Below, one piece after another: positions 1 through 10,900 of a stretch of DNA of 64,000 nt. Each line of letters begins with the position of its first letter. Position 1 is the first letter of the stretch. The notes under the pieces were generated by a model that was given only the letters and a program-made list of their open reading frames with translations, did no database searches and was not told the origin of the DNA. This DNA is from Adenophora triphylla var. japonica. Its lineage: Eukaryota; Streptophyta; Magnoliopsida; Asterales; Campanulaceae. Both the position numbers and the translations under genes were made by a program. The DNA is taken from assembly GCA_022495995.1 (NCBI GenBank), contig JAFEMH010001361.1, forward strand, positions 224,001 to 288,000, written 5' to 3'.

Positions 1-185
1 AACTTTGCTGCGGCTCTCAAAAGGTCCCAATCGGGCGGGAGATCCCTCAAATGCCATAAAGACTTGATCTTGAAGGAAGAATCAAGCAGTCCCCTATGAG
101 ATTGGAAGTTGTGTCTCACCCAAGATTGAAGATCGGACAGAAAACGGTCTCGTTTCCCCCTTTGCAATCTGACGGGCTTCTCCAT
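1..185 (-). CDS. E1 antisense gene B, 5' end (DUF7745-like), cut by window edge
   Basis: This is the N-terminal 61 codons of the antisense DUF7745-like gene seen complete in E3 (56170-57672). The start chosen is the ATG at 185, opening MEKPVRLQRGKRDRF, because E3 has the same ATG and the frame has no other ATG upstream after the last stop. The visible part includes the conserved stretch ending in DWDLLRAAA. The gene runs against gag-pol of its own element. No stop or frameshift is visible in the part present. Function is unknown; related domains are common in plant genomes. Confidence 0.6.
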   Translation of the reverse strand, partial: MEKPVRLQRGKRDRFLSDLQSWVRHNFQSHRGLLDSSFKIKSLWHLRDLPPDWDLLRAAAK

Positions 186-284
186 CGCAAAATGATCAAA
201 GGTGGTGCTTTTAGGTCCAAAATGTGCTCTGGGAACAATTGGGACAAGTCTAAGTTGAAAATGAAATGAAATGGCCAAGCCTTG

Positions 285-364
285 CTTTTATTCAGAAAAT
301 AACCAGTTCAGACAGAACTGTGAGCCGCACGGCTCTATTTACCCTCAGGACCTATCCGCACGGC
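285..364 (-). promoter_or_regulatory. E1 gene B promoter with paired palindromes
   Basis: Two palindromic 10-mers, GCCGCACGGC at 324-333 and TCCGCACGGC at 355-364, are exactly 31 bp apart and lie 139-179 bp upstream of the gene B ATG. The same 10-mer pair with the same 31-bp spacing sits upstream of the TATA box in the E1 LTR. A weak TATA-like stretch (TTATTTTCTG on the minus strand) lies about 22 bp downstream in the direction of gene B. The promoter role is inferred from position and from the match with the LTR. Confidence 0.5.
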
Positions 365-716
365 TACATTAGCCCTCTGCAGAAAAAAAATTCTGCAGCA
401 ACCAAAGTTGCTGCCCAAGGGAGTTTTCACCCCACTTTTTCAACCAAAACCTGTACAAAAACATATCCAGAAGCCATTCAAGCATTTATATACCATTATA
501 AATCATTTTGGCCCAGTTTCAGCCCCGATTCCAAGCAAAAAATCGCCCCAAGGCTCAGATAATATGCAAATTGAAAAAGCATGAATTAGAAAAGCAAATA
601 AAACATAAATACAATGTCTTCGCCCCATCGGCGCCAGAATAAAGCAAAAAATAAACAAAGTGTGCATAAAAATTGTTCATTGTTTGTTTTTGTTCCAAAT
701 CTACTCTAGAGACCTC

Positions 717-3339
717 CTAGGCCTCCGATTCTTCCTCCTCCTCATCGCTGCTCAGCTCATAGATGCTGGCCTCCCTCATCAGGTCCTCCTGGTCGCTCAC
801 ATCAGATAGATGGACATTATCGTGCCCATACTCAGCCAGCTGCTCCAGAATGTCAGCGTTGGGTCCCCGCCCCCGAGGCATGGCACTGGAAGAGTACTTC
901 GAAGCCGATGAGGTAGCCGCTGTGCCCCCAACATGCCGTCTCTTGCGCCCGGGCTCTGTGCATCCGGCTGCCGCCTTTGAAGCGCGAGCCGGCTTCCTCG
1001 AAGGGACCGGCACATGTCCTTCCAGCCCTATTCTCGCACGACCAATCGTCGTAAGTGCGAGCTGGAACTGAGAAAAAGAAGAGAAAAATCTCGAAAAATC
1101 TCAAAAAATCTCAGAAAATTGCAAAAAGCGAAAAATCGAAAAGCCGAAAAGGGATAGACCCTAAAAGTATACTTCACAGTCTTTGTGCCAGTGCGGCAAG
1201 GTGTCTTGGGGCTCCCTAGCATCGGGGACAGGTATCCTCATCCTCCTCGGTACTCCATGGACCACGTAGGAAAGATGCGCGGGAGGGATCGGCGGGTCGG
1301 TAGGCTCATCCTCCCCATATCCACTGAGTGACCGCCGGCTTCACTAGCTTCTGTGGCGTCCTCGGGCGCTCCACAAACACGGCGTAGGGGGTGTCCATGT
1401 CAAAGTACTCCTCTGCAGCCACGCCTGCCTGGTACCTAGCTATCTCATCCTCTGGCCAATCCCTGGGCTGTAGCATCCGTGCTGGAGGATCCTGAGGAGT
1501 AATGGCGTCCAATGGAGGGACATGGCCATGCTGCCTCGAGAAACAGTCCCCCAAATATATGACATCACAAGTCAGCCCAGTGAGCCATCTCCTCTGCCTA
1601 GTCGCCTCAAGGGCATCTCCCAGCAAAATCTCTGGATACCTGCCCCAAGGGTAGAAGTCCACTCCATCATGCCCGTCCTTGTTGATGATCGGCCTCACCA
1701 TTTTGTAGTCGAAGGTGATCCGGGTCTTCCTCGTGAATTTATCACTCGCATCTCCCCTCCAGCGAACCATAGCAGGGAAGATGGTGACATCACTCTGCTG
1801 GTTCCAAGGGAAGAACCCGATCACCTCGCAGAACCAGGCCTGCATGTTCAAAACATCAAAAAGGTCATTCTCTCTCTCTCATAAAAGTCTCAAGACAAAA
1901 AAGAGAAAAGAAAGGAGACTACCTCAAGGGCAAATGAGAAGCAGTCCATGGAAGCAGCTTTGTTCCGACTGTACATGTCCAACGAGAAGTAGAGCTCCGC
2001 CAACCCGGCCTCTCCCCAAGAGACCGTACCTATCCCATCCACATCCTCCAGAGAGTCGAGGAGGCAAGTCATGGCCAGTGTCCCAGAATTAGCAAAAATA
2101 GTGACTGACAGCATCAACCACACGAATGCTCTAGCCAGCTGCTGGGCTGTCACATCGTTAGCGACAAAGTTACGCATGCAAGTACGGGATCGCCACCTCG
2201 ACATTCCGTGTCTCCATACCCGGCCCCTTGGGAATCGGCTCAAACCCAACCAAAGCACGGAACTCCTCGGGTAATGTGGTTTCTCCAAGTCACGGGCCTC
2301 CCGGTGAAGCGCGTAGGCCGTAATAGGCTGTGAAATCGGCGGGAGTCACACGTAAGCTCTCCCCAGCTCAGGTGAAAGCTATGTGTACTGTCCCACCAGA
2401 ACTCAGAAAGGGCCTGGATCAAGCCCTTGCTCTTCGAGGTGATGTGAACACCCCTGCCGATAGCCTCGACGAACGAATCCAGGCCGGTAGCCCTCACCAA
2501 ATTCTTGGGGTTCACCCCATTCTTCTCAAAATCCGGCATCCTCTGCCAAAGCTTGACTGCTATCTCAGATGGTCCTCTAGACTTGTTCTCCTGTAGACAA
2601 GCACAACAAAGAAGTGTGTCAATCATTCATCATTTTCAAAAGCATGCATACATTCAAAAAGTGCACATGTTTTTCAAAAGAAAATCATTCACAAAAGTTT
2701 TTCTAGCATCATTTGCATCAAAAAAGCGTCTTTCATCACTTGAAACGCGTCATGTCAAGTCCCATTGCTTTCCGAAAGCACAAAATCACAATTTTCACAA
2801 TTCTTTGCACATAAGCATTATTCTTTCAAAAAATGGCATGCATGAATCCTTTTCATCTTCCAAAATCATGTTTTCTCAAAATTTTGACCTAGTTCTAGCA
2901 CATGCAAGAACTCCGTCTCACTTTAGACAATTTTTTTTTTCATTCTTACTTTATTTGCGAGAAAAAAGTGGGTCATTCCCATTATTTTTGTCAAACAAAT
3001 TGCACATTGCATATTCTTAGCCTCATAGGTTATTCATCAATGTCTCAAAATCATTCAAAAATCCTAGTAAAATCCTAGAAAATTCCTAAAATTCGGGTCA
3101 AGCCCTAAATCATTCAAAATTCAATCAAAATCGACGGAATTGAGCAAATTAAGAATGCTTACCCCAACCGATCGCGGGTTCGTAGATTTGTGCTCTCTTC
3201 TCCCCGGGTAAAGCTCCGACGGAGGTGTAAGAAAGTCATACTTTCTTTCCGTTCGCACGAGCTCCTTTCTCCTCCTCCGAGCGGCCGCCGAGATGTTTCT
3301 TCTTGCTTGCCTCGATATGGGATTGCCCTCCGGATCCAT
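717..3339 (-). pseudogene. E1 antisense gene A, plant mobile domain protein, four exons
   Basis: Exons are predicted at 3339-3163, 2590-1923, 1839 to about 1177, and 1067-717. Exon 1 (59 codons, MDPEGNPISRQARRN) ends at GG/GTAAGC, and exon 2 starts after TCTACAG. Exon 2 carries the PMD signature FHLSWGEL plus LARAFVWLML and VSWGEA. Exon 3 begins after ATGCAG (AWFCEVIGFFPW). Exon 4 ends in an acidic tail, YELSSDEEEEESEA. The layout matches E3 gene A exon for exon. Exon 2 has a frameshift near 2240-2288, exon 3 has a one-base insertion near 1325 (QWIWGG then stop), and the third donor is degraded to GTGAAG, so this copy is broken. PMD proteins in plants include MAIN/MAIL1-type silencing factors and transposon-borne forms; the role here is unknown. 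Confidence 0.7.
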
Positions 3340-3453
3340 CTCAAATCAAAGGGAAGCAAGGGGATTGAAAGAATTTTCGAAATTCTCTTCCTCTCTTCTC
3401 TCTCTCTGCGTTCTTGGGCGGCAATGCAATGCCAATGGCCCGTTCAAATCTGA

Positions 3454-3523
3454 TTTTAAATAATCTGGAAAAAACAGGTCTCTAGCCGTACGGCTCCTTT
3501 TTCTCCATCTCATGCCGGGCGGC
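3454..3523 (-). promoter_or_regulatory. E1 gene A promoter with paired palindromes
   Basis: GCCGTACGGC (3485-3494) and GCCGGGCGGC (3514-3523) lie 146-184 bp upstream of the gene A ATG at 3339. A TATTTAAAA box on the minus strand (3462-3454) is 22 bp from the nearer palindrome. E3 has the same arrangement at 60927-60993. Motif and spacing resemble those of the LTR promoter. Regulatory function is inferred. Confidence 0.5.
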
Positions 3524-3731
3524 TTCATTCGCTCTGAGCAGAAAATTACAATCCTGCCCCTGGACCTTCCACTTGGGCATGCAATTTCCGTTATCTTTTA
3601 ACCAAGATAACATCTTTTTCAGAAGATATCCCTTATCTCTTAAGCAATTAAGCTTTCTTCCCAGTCGCCTCCGTTAATTCCGTTATAACGGGATAATGCT
3701 AGGTGACAACCTCCGAATTGTCAAAACTCTA

Positions 3732-4665
3732 AACTTAAGCTACCTCTATCCCGAATAGTGACGTACGCTCAAGTTTCTCTCAACTTAAGCTACCTCTATC
3801 CCGAATAGTGACGTACGCTCAAGTTTCTCTCAACTTAAGCTACCTCTATCCCGAATAGTGACGTACGCTCAAGTTTCTCTCAACTTAAGCTACCTCTATC
3901 CCGAATAGTGACGTACGCTCAATTTCTCTAAACTTAAGCTACCTCTATCCCGAATAGTGACGTATGCTAAGTTCTCTTAACTTAAGCTACCTCTATCCCG
4001 AATAGTGACGTACGCTCAAGTTTCTCTCAACTTAAGCTACCTCTATCCCGAATAGTGACGTATGCTAAGTTCTCTTAACTTAAGCTACCTCTATCCCGAA
4101 TAGTGACGTACGCTCAAGTTTCTCTCAACTTAAGCTACCTCTATCCCGAATAGTGACGTACGCTCAAGTTTCTCTCAACTTAAGCTACCTCTATCCCGAA
4201 TAGTGACGTACGCTCAAGTTTCTCTCAACTTAAGCTACCTCTATCCCGAATAGTGACGTACGCTCAAGTTTCTCTCAACTTAAGCTACCTCTATCCCGAA
4301 TAGTGACGTACGCTCAAGTTTCTCTAAACTTAAGCTACCTCTATCCCGAATAGTGACGTACGCTCAAGTTTCTCTCAACTTAAGCTACCTCTATCCCGAA
4401 TAGTGACGTACGCTCAAGTTTCTCTCAACTTAAGCTACCTCTATCCCGAATAGTGACGTACGCTCAAGTTTCTCTCAACTTAAGCTACCTCTATCCCGAA
4501 TAGTGACGTACGCTCAAGTTTCTCTCAACTTAAGCTACCTCTATCCCGAATAGTGACGTACGCTCAAGTTTCTCTCAACTTAAGCTACCTCTATCTCGAA
4601 TAGTGACGTACGCTCAAGTTTCTCTCAACTTAAGCTACATCTATCTTCTCGATAGTGACGTAAGC
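3732..4665 (+). repeat. E1 tandem array, ~19 copies of a 50-bp unit
   Basis: The unit starts AACTTAAGCTACCTCTATCC and ends with GTACGCTCAAGTTTCTCTC, repeating head to tail with 48-50 bp period and almost no divergence except at the edges. The first ten bases and the GTACGCTCAAGT end are imperfectly inverted, so each unit can fold. E3 has only about five more divergent copies in the same place (61202-61440). There are no spacers, so this is not a CRISPR-type array. Confidence 0.95.
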
Positions 4666-5237
4666 TCCAGTTTTCTGGGTGACAACCTCCATTAATTGTC
4701 AATCAGGTGACAACCTCCATTAATTGTCAATCAGGTGACATCCTCCATTAATTGTCAAACCCTCGAGGATCCTAGACATCGTTCCTACCTATCTAGTGAT
4801 GCTCGAACTACGATCAAGGCTTGATTCCTCCGGGATACGTAGGTAGCCTTTTATAAAAGGTCCAGCCATCCGACCACTTTGGTCACCCTTTTCCTCCGTC
4901 ACTCCTCAGTGATGAAGTAGTCTCTCATAAGAGACTTTGTTATCTGTCCACCTTGGTCACTCCTAGCATATCCCCAGTAGAATCAGTTGTTTGACCTCCT
5001 AGGTCATTCTCTCTTCTATTTCCCCAGCAAGAGACCAGTTTCTCTTCTCCATTCCCCAGCGGATCTATTCCGAACTACGGCCTGGCTTGATTCCTCCAGG
5101 ATACGTAGGTAGCCTTTCATAAGAGGTTCAGCCACTCGACCACTTTGGTCACCCAATCCGTCTCGGCATTCGCCAGATCGGATCCTTTTCTATCGACAAC
5201 CCCACTCGCCTTGCAAGTGACGTTGCCGAGGGGCTTC
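4666..5237 (+). promoter_or_regulatory. E1 pre-LTR region: short repeats, two hairpins, polypurine tract
   Basis: The region starts with three copies of a 25-bp unit, GTGACAACCTCCATTAATTG. It then has two hairpins closed by CTACG/CGTAG (4805-4842 and 5071-5108), each with an inner ATTCC/GGGAT-type stem. Other small inverted repeats include TGACCTCCTAGGTCA and AGTCTCTCATAAGAGACT. It ends with CACT...AAGTG just before the polypurine tract GAGGGGCTTC (5228-5237), which abuts the LTR. The PPT primes plus-strand DNA synthesis. No gene is seen. Confidence 0.7.
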
Positions 5238-5476
5238 TGTAAGTACCCAAATCTGGCTCATGCCTTCCGGTTAAATTTCCCGGCAATTTCGGTAAGTTTT
5301 CCGGTAATTCCCCAGACCTTCCTAGTGTTCCGGAAACATTCCGGAACTGTTTTTAATTAATTTAGGGCTGAAGGGGATCCTTCCTAATTAAGAAACACAT
5401 TTTTCTTAATTAGGAGGAAAGGTTCTAGAATTTGCCACCTTGCATGGTTCTAGAATGCTGAGTCATTGTGGATAAT

Positions 5477-5550
5477 GCCGCACGGCTGCATTAGCTTGCT
5501 GCCCTTAGCCGCACGGCTTCATTAGCCTTATCCAGACTGCCTATAAATAG
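5477..5550 (+). promoter_or_regulatory. E1 LTR core promoter with paired palindromes
   Basis: GCCGCACGGC occurs at 5477-5486 and 5508-5517, 31 bp apart, each followed by NNCATTAGC. CTATAAATAG follows at 5541-5550, 24 bp after the second palindrome. TATA box and upstream placement are read directly; transcription from it is inferred. Confidence 0.7.
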
Positions 5551-5879
5551 AGCCCTCCTCTACCCATTCAAAAACAACAATTAACACACCAAATCACCCA
5601 CAAACACTCCAAATACGTGAAGAATACTGCTGGAAGCTCAAGAAGGTGAAGAAGAAGGCCAAGAAGCTCCCTCCCTCCTCCTTGAAGATCCAAGACCAAC
5701 CTCTCCTCCTAGCTCCGCCCGAAGAAGAAGGAAGCCATTGGTAACCTCGCACGCCCTAACCTCGCATCCTAATTGCTTTATAAATTGCTCATTGCATTAC
5801 CTTTATATTGCTTGGGACTTGGTAGATTAAAGATCATATCTTCATATTCCCCCTTCCCCTTTTGCATGCATTAGACATC

Positions 5880-6260
5880 ATTTGTCATAAAAATGTAGTC
5901 TTTTCCCATAAAGGTACATCCTTTGCACCTAAAACCCCCATTTTCAAATAAAAATGTCATCTTTATGCATCCTTTGCATATAAAAATCAAATCTTTTCAA
6001 TCAAAATGCATCATATGCATTCAAAATCCCTTTTCCAAGCATCATTTGCTTTAAAGACCATGTCTTTACCATAAACTAGCATCATATGCTTTTCAAAATG
6101 CAATCTTTATGCATCATTTGCATAATGAATGCCAATTTCTTCAACAAAAATGCATCATTTGCATAAAAATCAAATCTTTATGCATCATTTGCAATAAAGA
6201 TCATTTCTTTAAACTAAGTGCATCATTTGCAACCCAAAAATGTCATCTTTTCATTAAAGT
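5880..6260 (+). repeat. E1 LTR degenerate repeat GCATCNTTTGCAT
   Basis: About 15 loose copies of a 20-30-bp unit built around GCATCATTTGCAT followed by an A-rich and TCTTT stretch. E3 has the same block in its 3' LTR (62680-63060) and the end of it in its 5' LTR (47115-47290). The core ATTTGCAT resembles an octamer element; function is not known. Confidence 0.7.
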
Positions 6261-6954
6261 GTCATTTTTTACATACATTTCCCCCATTCCCCATTAGCAA
6301 CCTAGGAACGGACCGGTGTAAAAGATCCTATCTTTACATCGTTCCTTCCATTAAAGGTTCCATATTTCTTTAGAAAGGGATAACCTTGAACCCTATATCT
6401 CCAATTATCGCTTAAGAAAGAGTATGAAGCATCTATACGAGCTCGACCGTCTTAAAGCGTAGGATTGATGGGCTAAGGACCTTCCTTTTCTAAAGAACCT
6501 CATCTTTGACCATAAAGAGAGTCATTCTCTCGATCACGCAAGTCCCGAGGGTCCCGAGGTTAAAAATGCGATGATCACAAGTCACAAGATGAGGGCGGGA
6601 TCATAATCCCGAATACATAAAATTCCAAGAAATCCCGAGCGACAACCAACAAATGGTTTGTACGTCCGGAAGACAACTTGGGACATTCCTTCTTTATTTT
6701 CAAACACATGCACACAAGAAAGCACACAAGCAAGCACGATTAATGAAATCATGGGAGACTTGCTCCGGCAAGGCACCTTGGGTGAGCGCCAAACGTTCTT
6801 CCCAAGGGGTAACTTAACCTCCGAACCCATAAAACCTTTTTTTCAAAGTTTTGAGGTAATCAAAATGGCGTGGCGACTCCGTTTTTCAAATTAAATCGGA
6901 TGTCTTCAAACTCGCGTGAATCCAACAAAAACAAAATTTGGGCACACATTCACA

Positions 6955-7728
6955 GTAACGAGTCCCTTCCCTCACCTTTGTCTCGCATTTACTGCTTATT
7001 TATTTCATTGCAATTGATATTCCTTGGACTTGATAATTTGACTCCATCCGTCCTCAATTATCAAGTCCCAACTGCCGAACTCTCTATTTAATTGTCATTG
7101 TTTAGTTTCATTGATGTTTATGATGTGAGTTTGTTAGATTTATTGCCTATTGGCCAAGGGAGTGTGGATCTCCATATATCCACATCCCCTTGGTCAATCT
7201 ATTATGAATTTGTTGGTCTCTGAGTTGTTTTGATATTATTTTGGGATTTGATTTGCTCTCTGTTGGATTTGTGCTCACATTGTAAGGTTTCTGCAGACGG
7301 TTAACTCGTGTCGCGCGACACAATTGGACAGTTGGAGTCCTGTGTCACGCGACACAAGTGGCTCTCTGCAGAGATCACATTTCAGTTGTAAGTTCTGTTA
7401 GTCCTCGATGTAAAGTGGGATGTGGCCTCCTAGAGTCAATGGCTTACAAGTTGTATTTCCCCTTTTGTTGAGCAATAAAACTAAGTGTTGATTTGCATTT
7501 TAATACATATCTTGTTATACACACTTTGCACACACTTTTGAATGAATTGAATGTTGAACAATTGAAAGACTCGTCTACGGACGAGGCGTGTTGGGTGAAC
7601 TCTCGGTTCTTCCCAACACGTAACCTGACCCCCGGACCCATTTTCTCTGTTAAAAAGGTTTTCAATGTTTCCTTATAAACGGCGTGGCGACTCCCTTATT
7701 TTCTTTTTTTTCGGCGAGCGCACATTCA
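6955..7728 (+). repeat. E4 5' LTR, downstream part
   Basis: It matches 15137-15913 of the 3' LTR nearly base for base. It carries two 14-bp palindromes, GTGTCGCGCGACAC (7308-7321) and GTGTCACGCGACAC (7342-7355), a PBS-like decamer TGGCGACTCC (7685-7694), and ends ACATTCA. The upstream part is separated by the E1 insertion. Confidence 0.85.
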
Positions 7729-7729
7729 G

Positions 7730-7747
7730 TGGCGACTCTGTTGGGGA
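7730..7747 (+). other. E4 primer binding site
   Basis: TGGCGACTCTGTTGGGGA lies two bases after the LTR end and begins with the invariant TGG of plant PBS sequences. It resembles the PBS of E3 (TGGCGACTCCGCTGGGGA). The complementary tRNA would end in GUCGCCA; an Arg tRNA, as in Ogre elements, is likely but not verified. Confidence 0.8.
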
Positions 7748-10017
7748 CTTCAAACTTGTTTTCAAAAGTGGGTCAAACTTTCGTTATTGTTCAATATTCA
7801 TTACATTCATTTGTGTGTGCTTGGTTGTGTGACATTCTATGTGCCTAAAATGCATTTTATTGCTATGCTTTATTTCCTCCCCTTCCTTGTTTCCTGTTGA
7901 TGTTGTGCTGTGCTGGGGATTGGTGTTGATCTGTTGCTTGTGCTTGGAGGCTGGGGCTGGTTATTCTGCTTTTGTTCAGGGTTCTGGCAGTGTGACTCCT
8001 TCTGTCACGCGACAAAGCGTACCTTTGATGTCCTGTGTAATGCAACAGAAGGTGCCACTCAGCAGAATTATATCTCCTTGGTGCAGATAGTGGTCGTGGG
8101 CAATCCCCATGATCAATTCTATTGATTCTTGATTATTGTATCTCTGTGGGGTGTGTGTGTGTTGTTTTCCTTTATCACCTCTTTTTGAAATAAAATCAAA
8201 AAATAAATTAAAATCATTTTTCGCAAAATAAAGGAAGATAGTCATCCGCACACTACATCACGTAGATCTAGAACCCTCGGGTGCGATTGACGGCATCGCG
8301 GACGGTGATAATATTCGCCTACTCTTGAGCGCTTAATGTCAAACCTATCCCCCTAGCGCGTTATAGGTGGCGCCACACATTTAAACCTCACCCAAACGGT
8401 TGGTTTTTGACACGCCATTTTCAAATACACTAAAATGAATTGCTTCAAAATTCTTAATAGACTTTCGTACCTATTCCAAAACCTAGCACGTGTGGGCATG
8501 TTGCCATCGCAACATGATTTCACGAAAGGACATGTCGTTCCCGCGACATGTTCTAACGAGAGATCATGTCGCTTTGTCAACGTGCACCGACGAGAGGTCA
8601 TGCCAGATTTTTCCTTGAAATTCTTCAGGAATACCCGTTATGCTGCCCAAATTTCTCCAAAAATTGGGGCTGCTTGTCCGTCCCATAAATGCTTCGGTTT
8701 TATTTAGGTACCATTGCCTATTGCTAATTTTGATTCAACGCATTTGGTGTATTTTTGGATGATGTGTCCCTAAGGTTCCCCCGAGGTCTAGATTGCGTGA
8801 AATAAAGGATTAGCCTTTTCCAACCGTCTCTAGGACTTAAAACACCGATTTTTACTTGAAGATTAATAAAGTGTTGCACGAGTCCGTCTCCTTTCCCGCT
8901 CTTCCCTCTCCCGTACCATCTCAAAGTTCTCTATCCTCTGTCTATACACCCTCTTCACCTCTGCAAGGCTACGGCAAGTTGGGTGTGTGCTCTCGTTTTC
9001 GGCGCTCATTGGTCCATATTCCCGAGGCGGAAGCAGTTTAAGTGCCCGAGCAGTCGTCCATCTGATTCGAAATCCAAAATGCTCGGTGCAGAGAAGATTA
9101 TGGCCCACCAATCTGGAAGTTCGTATCCCATGGGTCAGCAGCAGAGTGCAAATGGTGTGTCCATCGAAAAGTTGCGGGCTACCCTCGAAGTTGTTTTTCC
9201 TTGCAAGCGGGAGGCCCGATTGTTTGCTCGGATTGCTAAAGATAAGGAGGGCGACTTATGAAGGACAGAATAATTGAGAAGGGTCCTCACCACACCGATG
9301 GAAATGATGCTCTTCCGTCTATCCAATGTTGAAGAAGTCAATCAGTCCTCGTAGGATCTAGAATGTCCGCTGTTGGACATGAGTCTGTCGAGTCCAAGTT
9401 GGACCAGTTTTTGCTTTGCAGTGATAAAATCTTTGTTTCTCTTCTTGCTAGACTCGAGACATCACTAGCACACCTACGTTACACTCGATTGAAATGGTCT
9501 TATTCCAAATGATCACTTGTGCTGCTCACCGACTAAATGCTTTGAAATGACTAATGTTTGAATCGATCGGAGTGAGAAAATCAGCTGATATCCATCCCAA
9601 AGTGCTGCTCACCAACTCCCCACCTCGATTCCCATATGCTCACATACCTTCCAATCGTCCTTTCTATCTCGTTGCTCGATGAATTTGCACGGATCTTTCT
9701 CAGAGTAAACTTAAGAAAGCAAATGACGTCTTGATCTCGTTCGGACTATCCGGTAGGGGCTGCCGCTGAAACCTTTCACCCATAGGAAAGCCATTACCTC
9801 CCCCCTCACTAAACAATACCCTTTCAATTCAAGATCGGCACGTTTTTGAAACCCGTCTAACCATCGCCAGAAGAAAAGGGACTATCCTTGAGGCTCCCGT
9901 AATTCAAAAGAAGCATCGATCGTCTCCAAGCTCAAGAACGACGGAAAGCAATGATCTATCCTGGGGACTAGCTGAAATGCTCCTCTCAAAGGCAAAATTG
10001 AAAAAAAAAGAGAGAGA

Positions 10018-10059
<42 letters not shown>

Positions 10060-10194
10060 GAAAAAGAGAAAAGAAAGAGAGCATAGTCCCCAGCGATTCT
10101 CTCAAAAGCAAAAGTCAAAGGATCCAATCGTTACTCAAGAGGAGTCTCAGAGTGAATAAAGAAACAGCACGGATGTCCCTCACCACTACCTCAA

Positions 10195-10480
10195 CCAACT
10201 CCGGCCATCCTCTCGATTTTAGAGGATATTCCCACTACCTTGACCAATTCCAAGCCGTCCTCTAGATTTTAGAGGACATTCTCATTACCATTACCACTAC
10301 CCTTACCTTTGCCCTTGCCAAAGCCAAATTTGACCTCCCATTATTAGAGGCAATAAAAGATGCAACCACAGATTTTCCTCACCTTAGAAATCCCAAACAC
10401 ATACCCAAGAGCCAACCTCTCATCTTTAGAGGTCCAGTCAGCAAAAAGCCTAGCCGACCTCTCGTCTTAAGAGGTCATGA
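10195..10480 (+). repeat. Five successive short stem-loops in E4
   Basis: TCCTCT...AGAGGA-type inverted repeats recur at about 10212, 10260, 10334, 10415 and 10457, with loops of 5-9 bases differing in sequence, for example CCTCTCGTCTTAAGAGG. The arms are conserved while loops and spacers are not. Function is unknown. Confidence 0.6.
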
Positions 10481-10844
10481 AATCCTAAATCACCCGAGGG
10501 CCGATTGAAACCCCGAGACCCAGTCGCAGTTCCTACCGGATAGCAGTTTCAGTCCAATATCGTCGAGATCTAAAACAGATTATTGCTTAAAGCAGAGCCA
10601 AATCCACCCCTGCTCGAAGGACCGTCAAGCGAAGATTGTGCTAATTCCATCTGTTCATTCGATGTTTTATGTGAGCATATTTCGTTTCACCTCTGCAAAC
10701 ACTTGCCATGAATGTCCCACTGGGGCTTCACATCCGTGTCTCCCATCGACACTCCAAGAGGACATGTTTTGCAATTCTCAAAATTCTCAAAGGGCCTCAA
10801 AATCCTCAAATTCCAACGTTCATTCTCTTCATTCGGGATAAGCC

Positions 10845-10900
10845 CGAACTACGGCAACCTAAGCTCCTCCCAAGGAGGGGAACGTAGGCAACCATCACTG
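10845..10900 (+). other. E4 post-pol-type hairpin
   Basis: GAACTACG (10846-10853) and CGTAG (10883-10887) form an outer stem. CTCC and GGAG around CAA form an inner stem. GGCAACC then GGTTCGGTC follow, as in E3 (GGCAGCC then GGTTCGGTC). This places the former pol end at about 10840. Confidence 0.6.

Larger units (their letters stand above)
1..6954 (+). mobile_element. E1: 3' half of a Tat/Ogre-type Ty3 LTR retrotransposon
   Basis: The stretch contains, in order, the start of antisense gene B, the whole of antisense gene A, a tandem array, two hairpins, a polypurine tract and a 3' LTR. The same order and closely similar sequence recur in E3 from about 57480 to 63777, which defines the element. 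The 5' LTR, gag and pol lie left of the window. The LTR ends with CA at 6954 and is followed directly by sequence matching the middle of the E4 LTR (compare 15137 onward). E1 therefore inserted into the 5' LTR of E4, and the predicted target duplication is GTAAC (6955-6959). The Tat assignment is inferred from the gag-pol of the sibling copies E2 and E3. Confidence 0.85.
5238..6954 (+). repeat. E1 3' LTR (1717 bp)
   Basis: It begins TGTAAGTACCC after the polypurine tract and ends ATTCACA. It is collinear with the E3 3' LTR (62059-63777, 1719 bp). It contains a promoter (see 5477-5550), an octamer-like repeat block, and near its end the PBS-like decamer TGGCGACTCC at 6871-6880. Confidence 0.9.

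Noticed and set aside
3732..4665. CRISPR-like repeat array
   Set aside because: Repeats are contiguous with no unique spacers, and the context is a plant retrotransposon.
9977..10159. Lysine-rich frame
   Set aside because: Created by a 30-base poly-A run.
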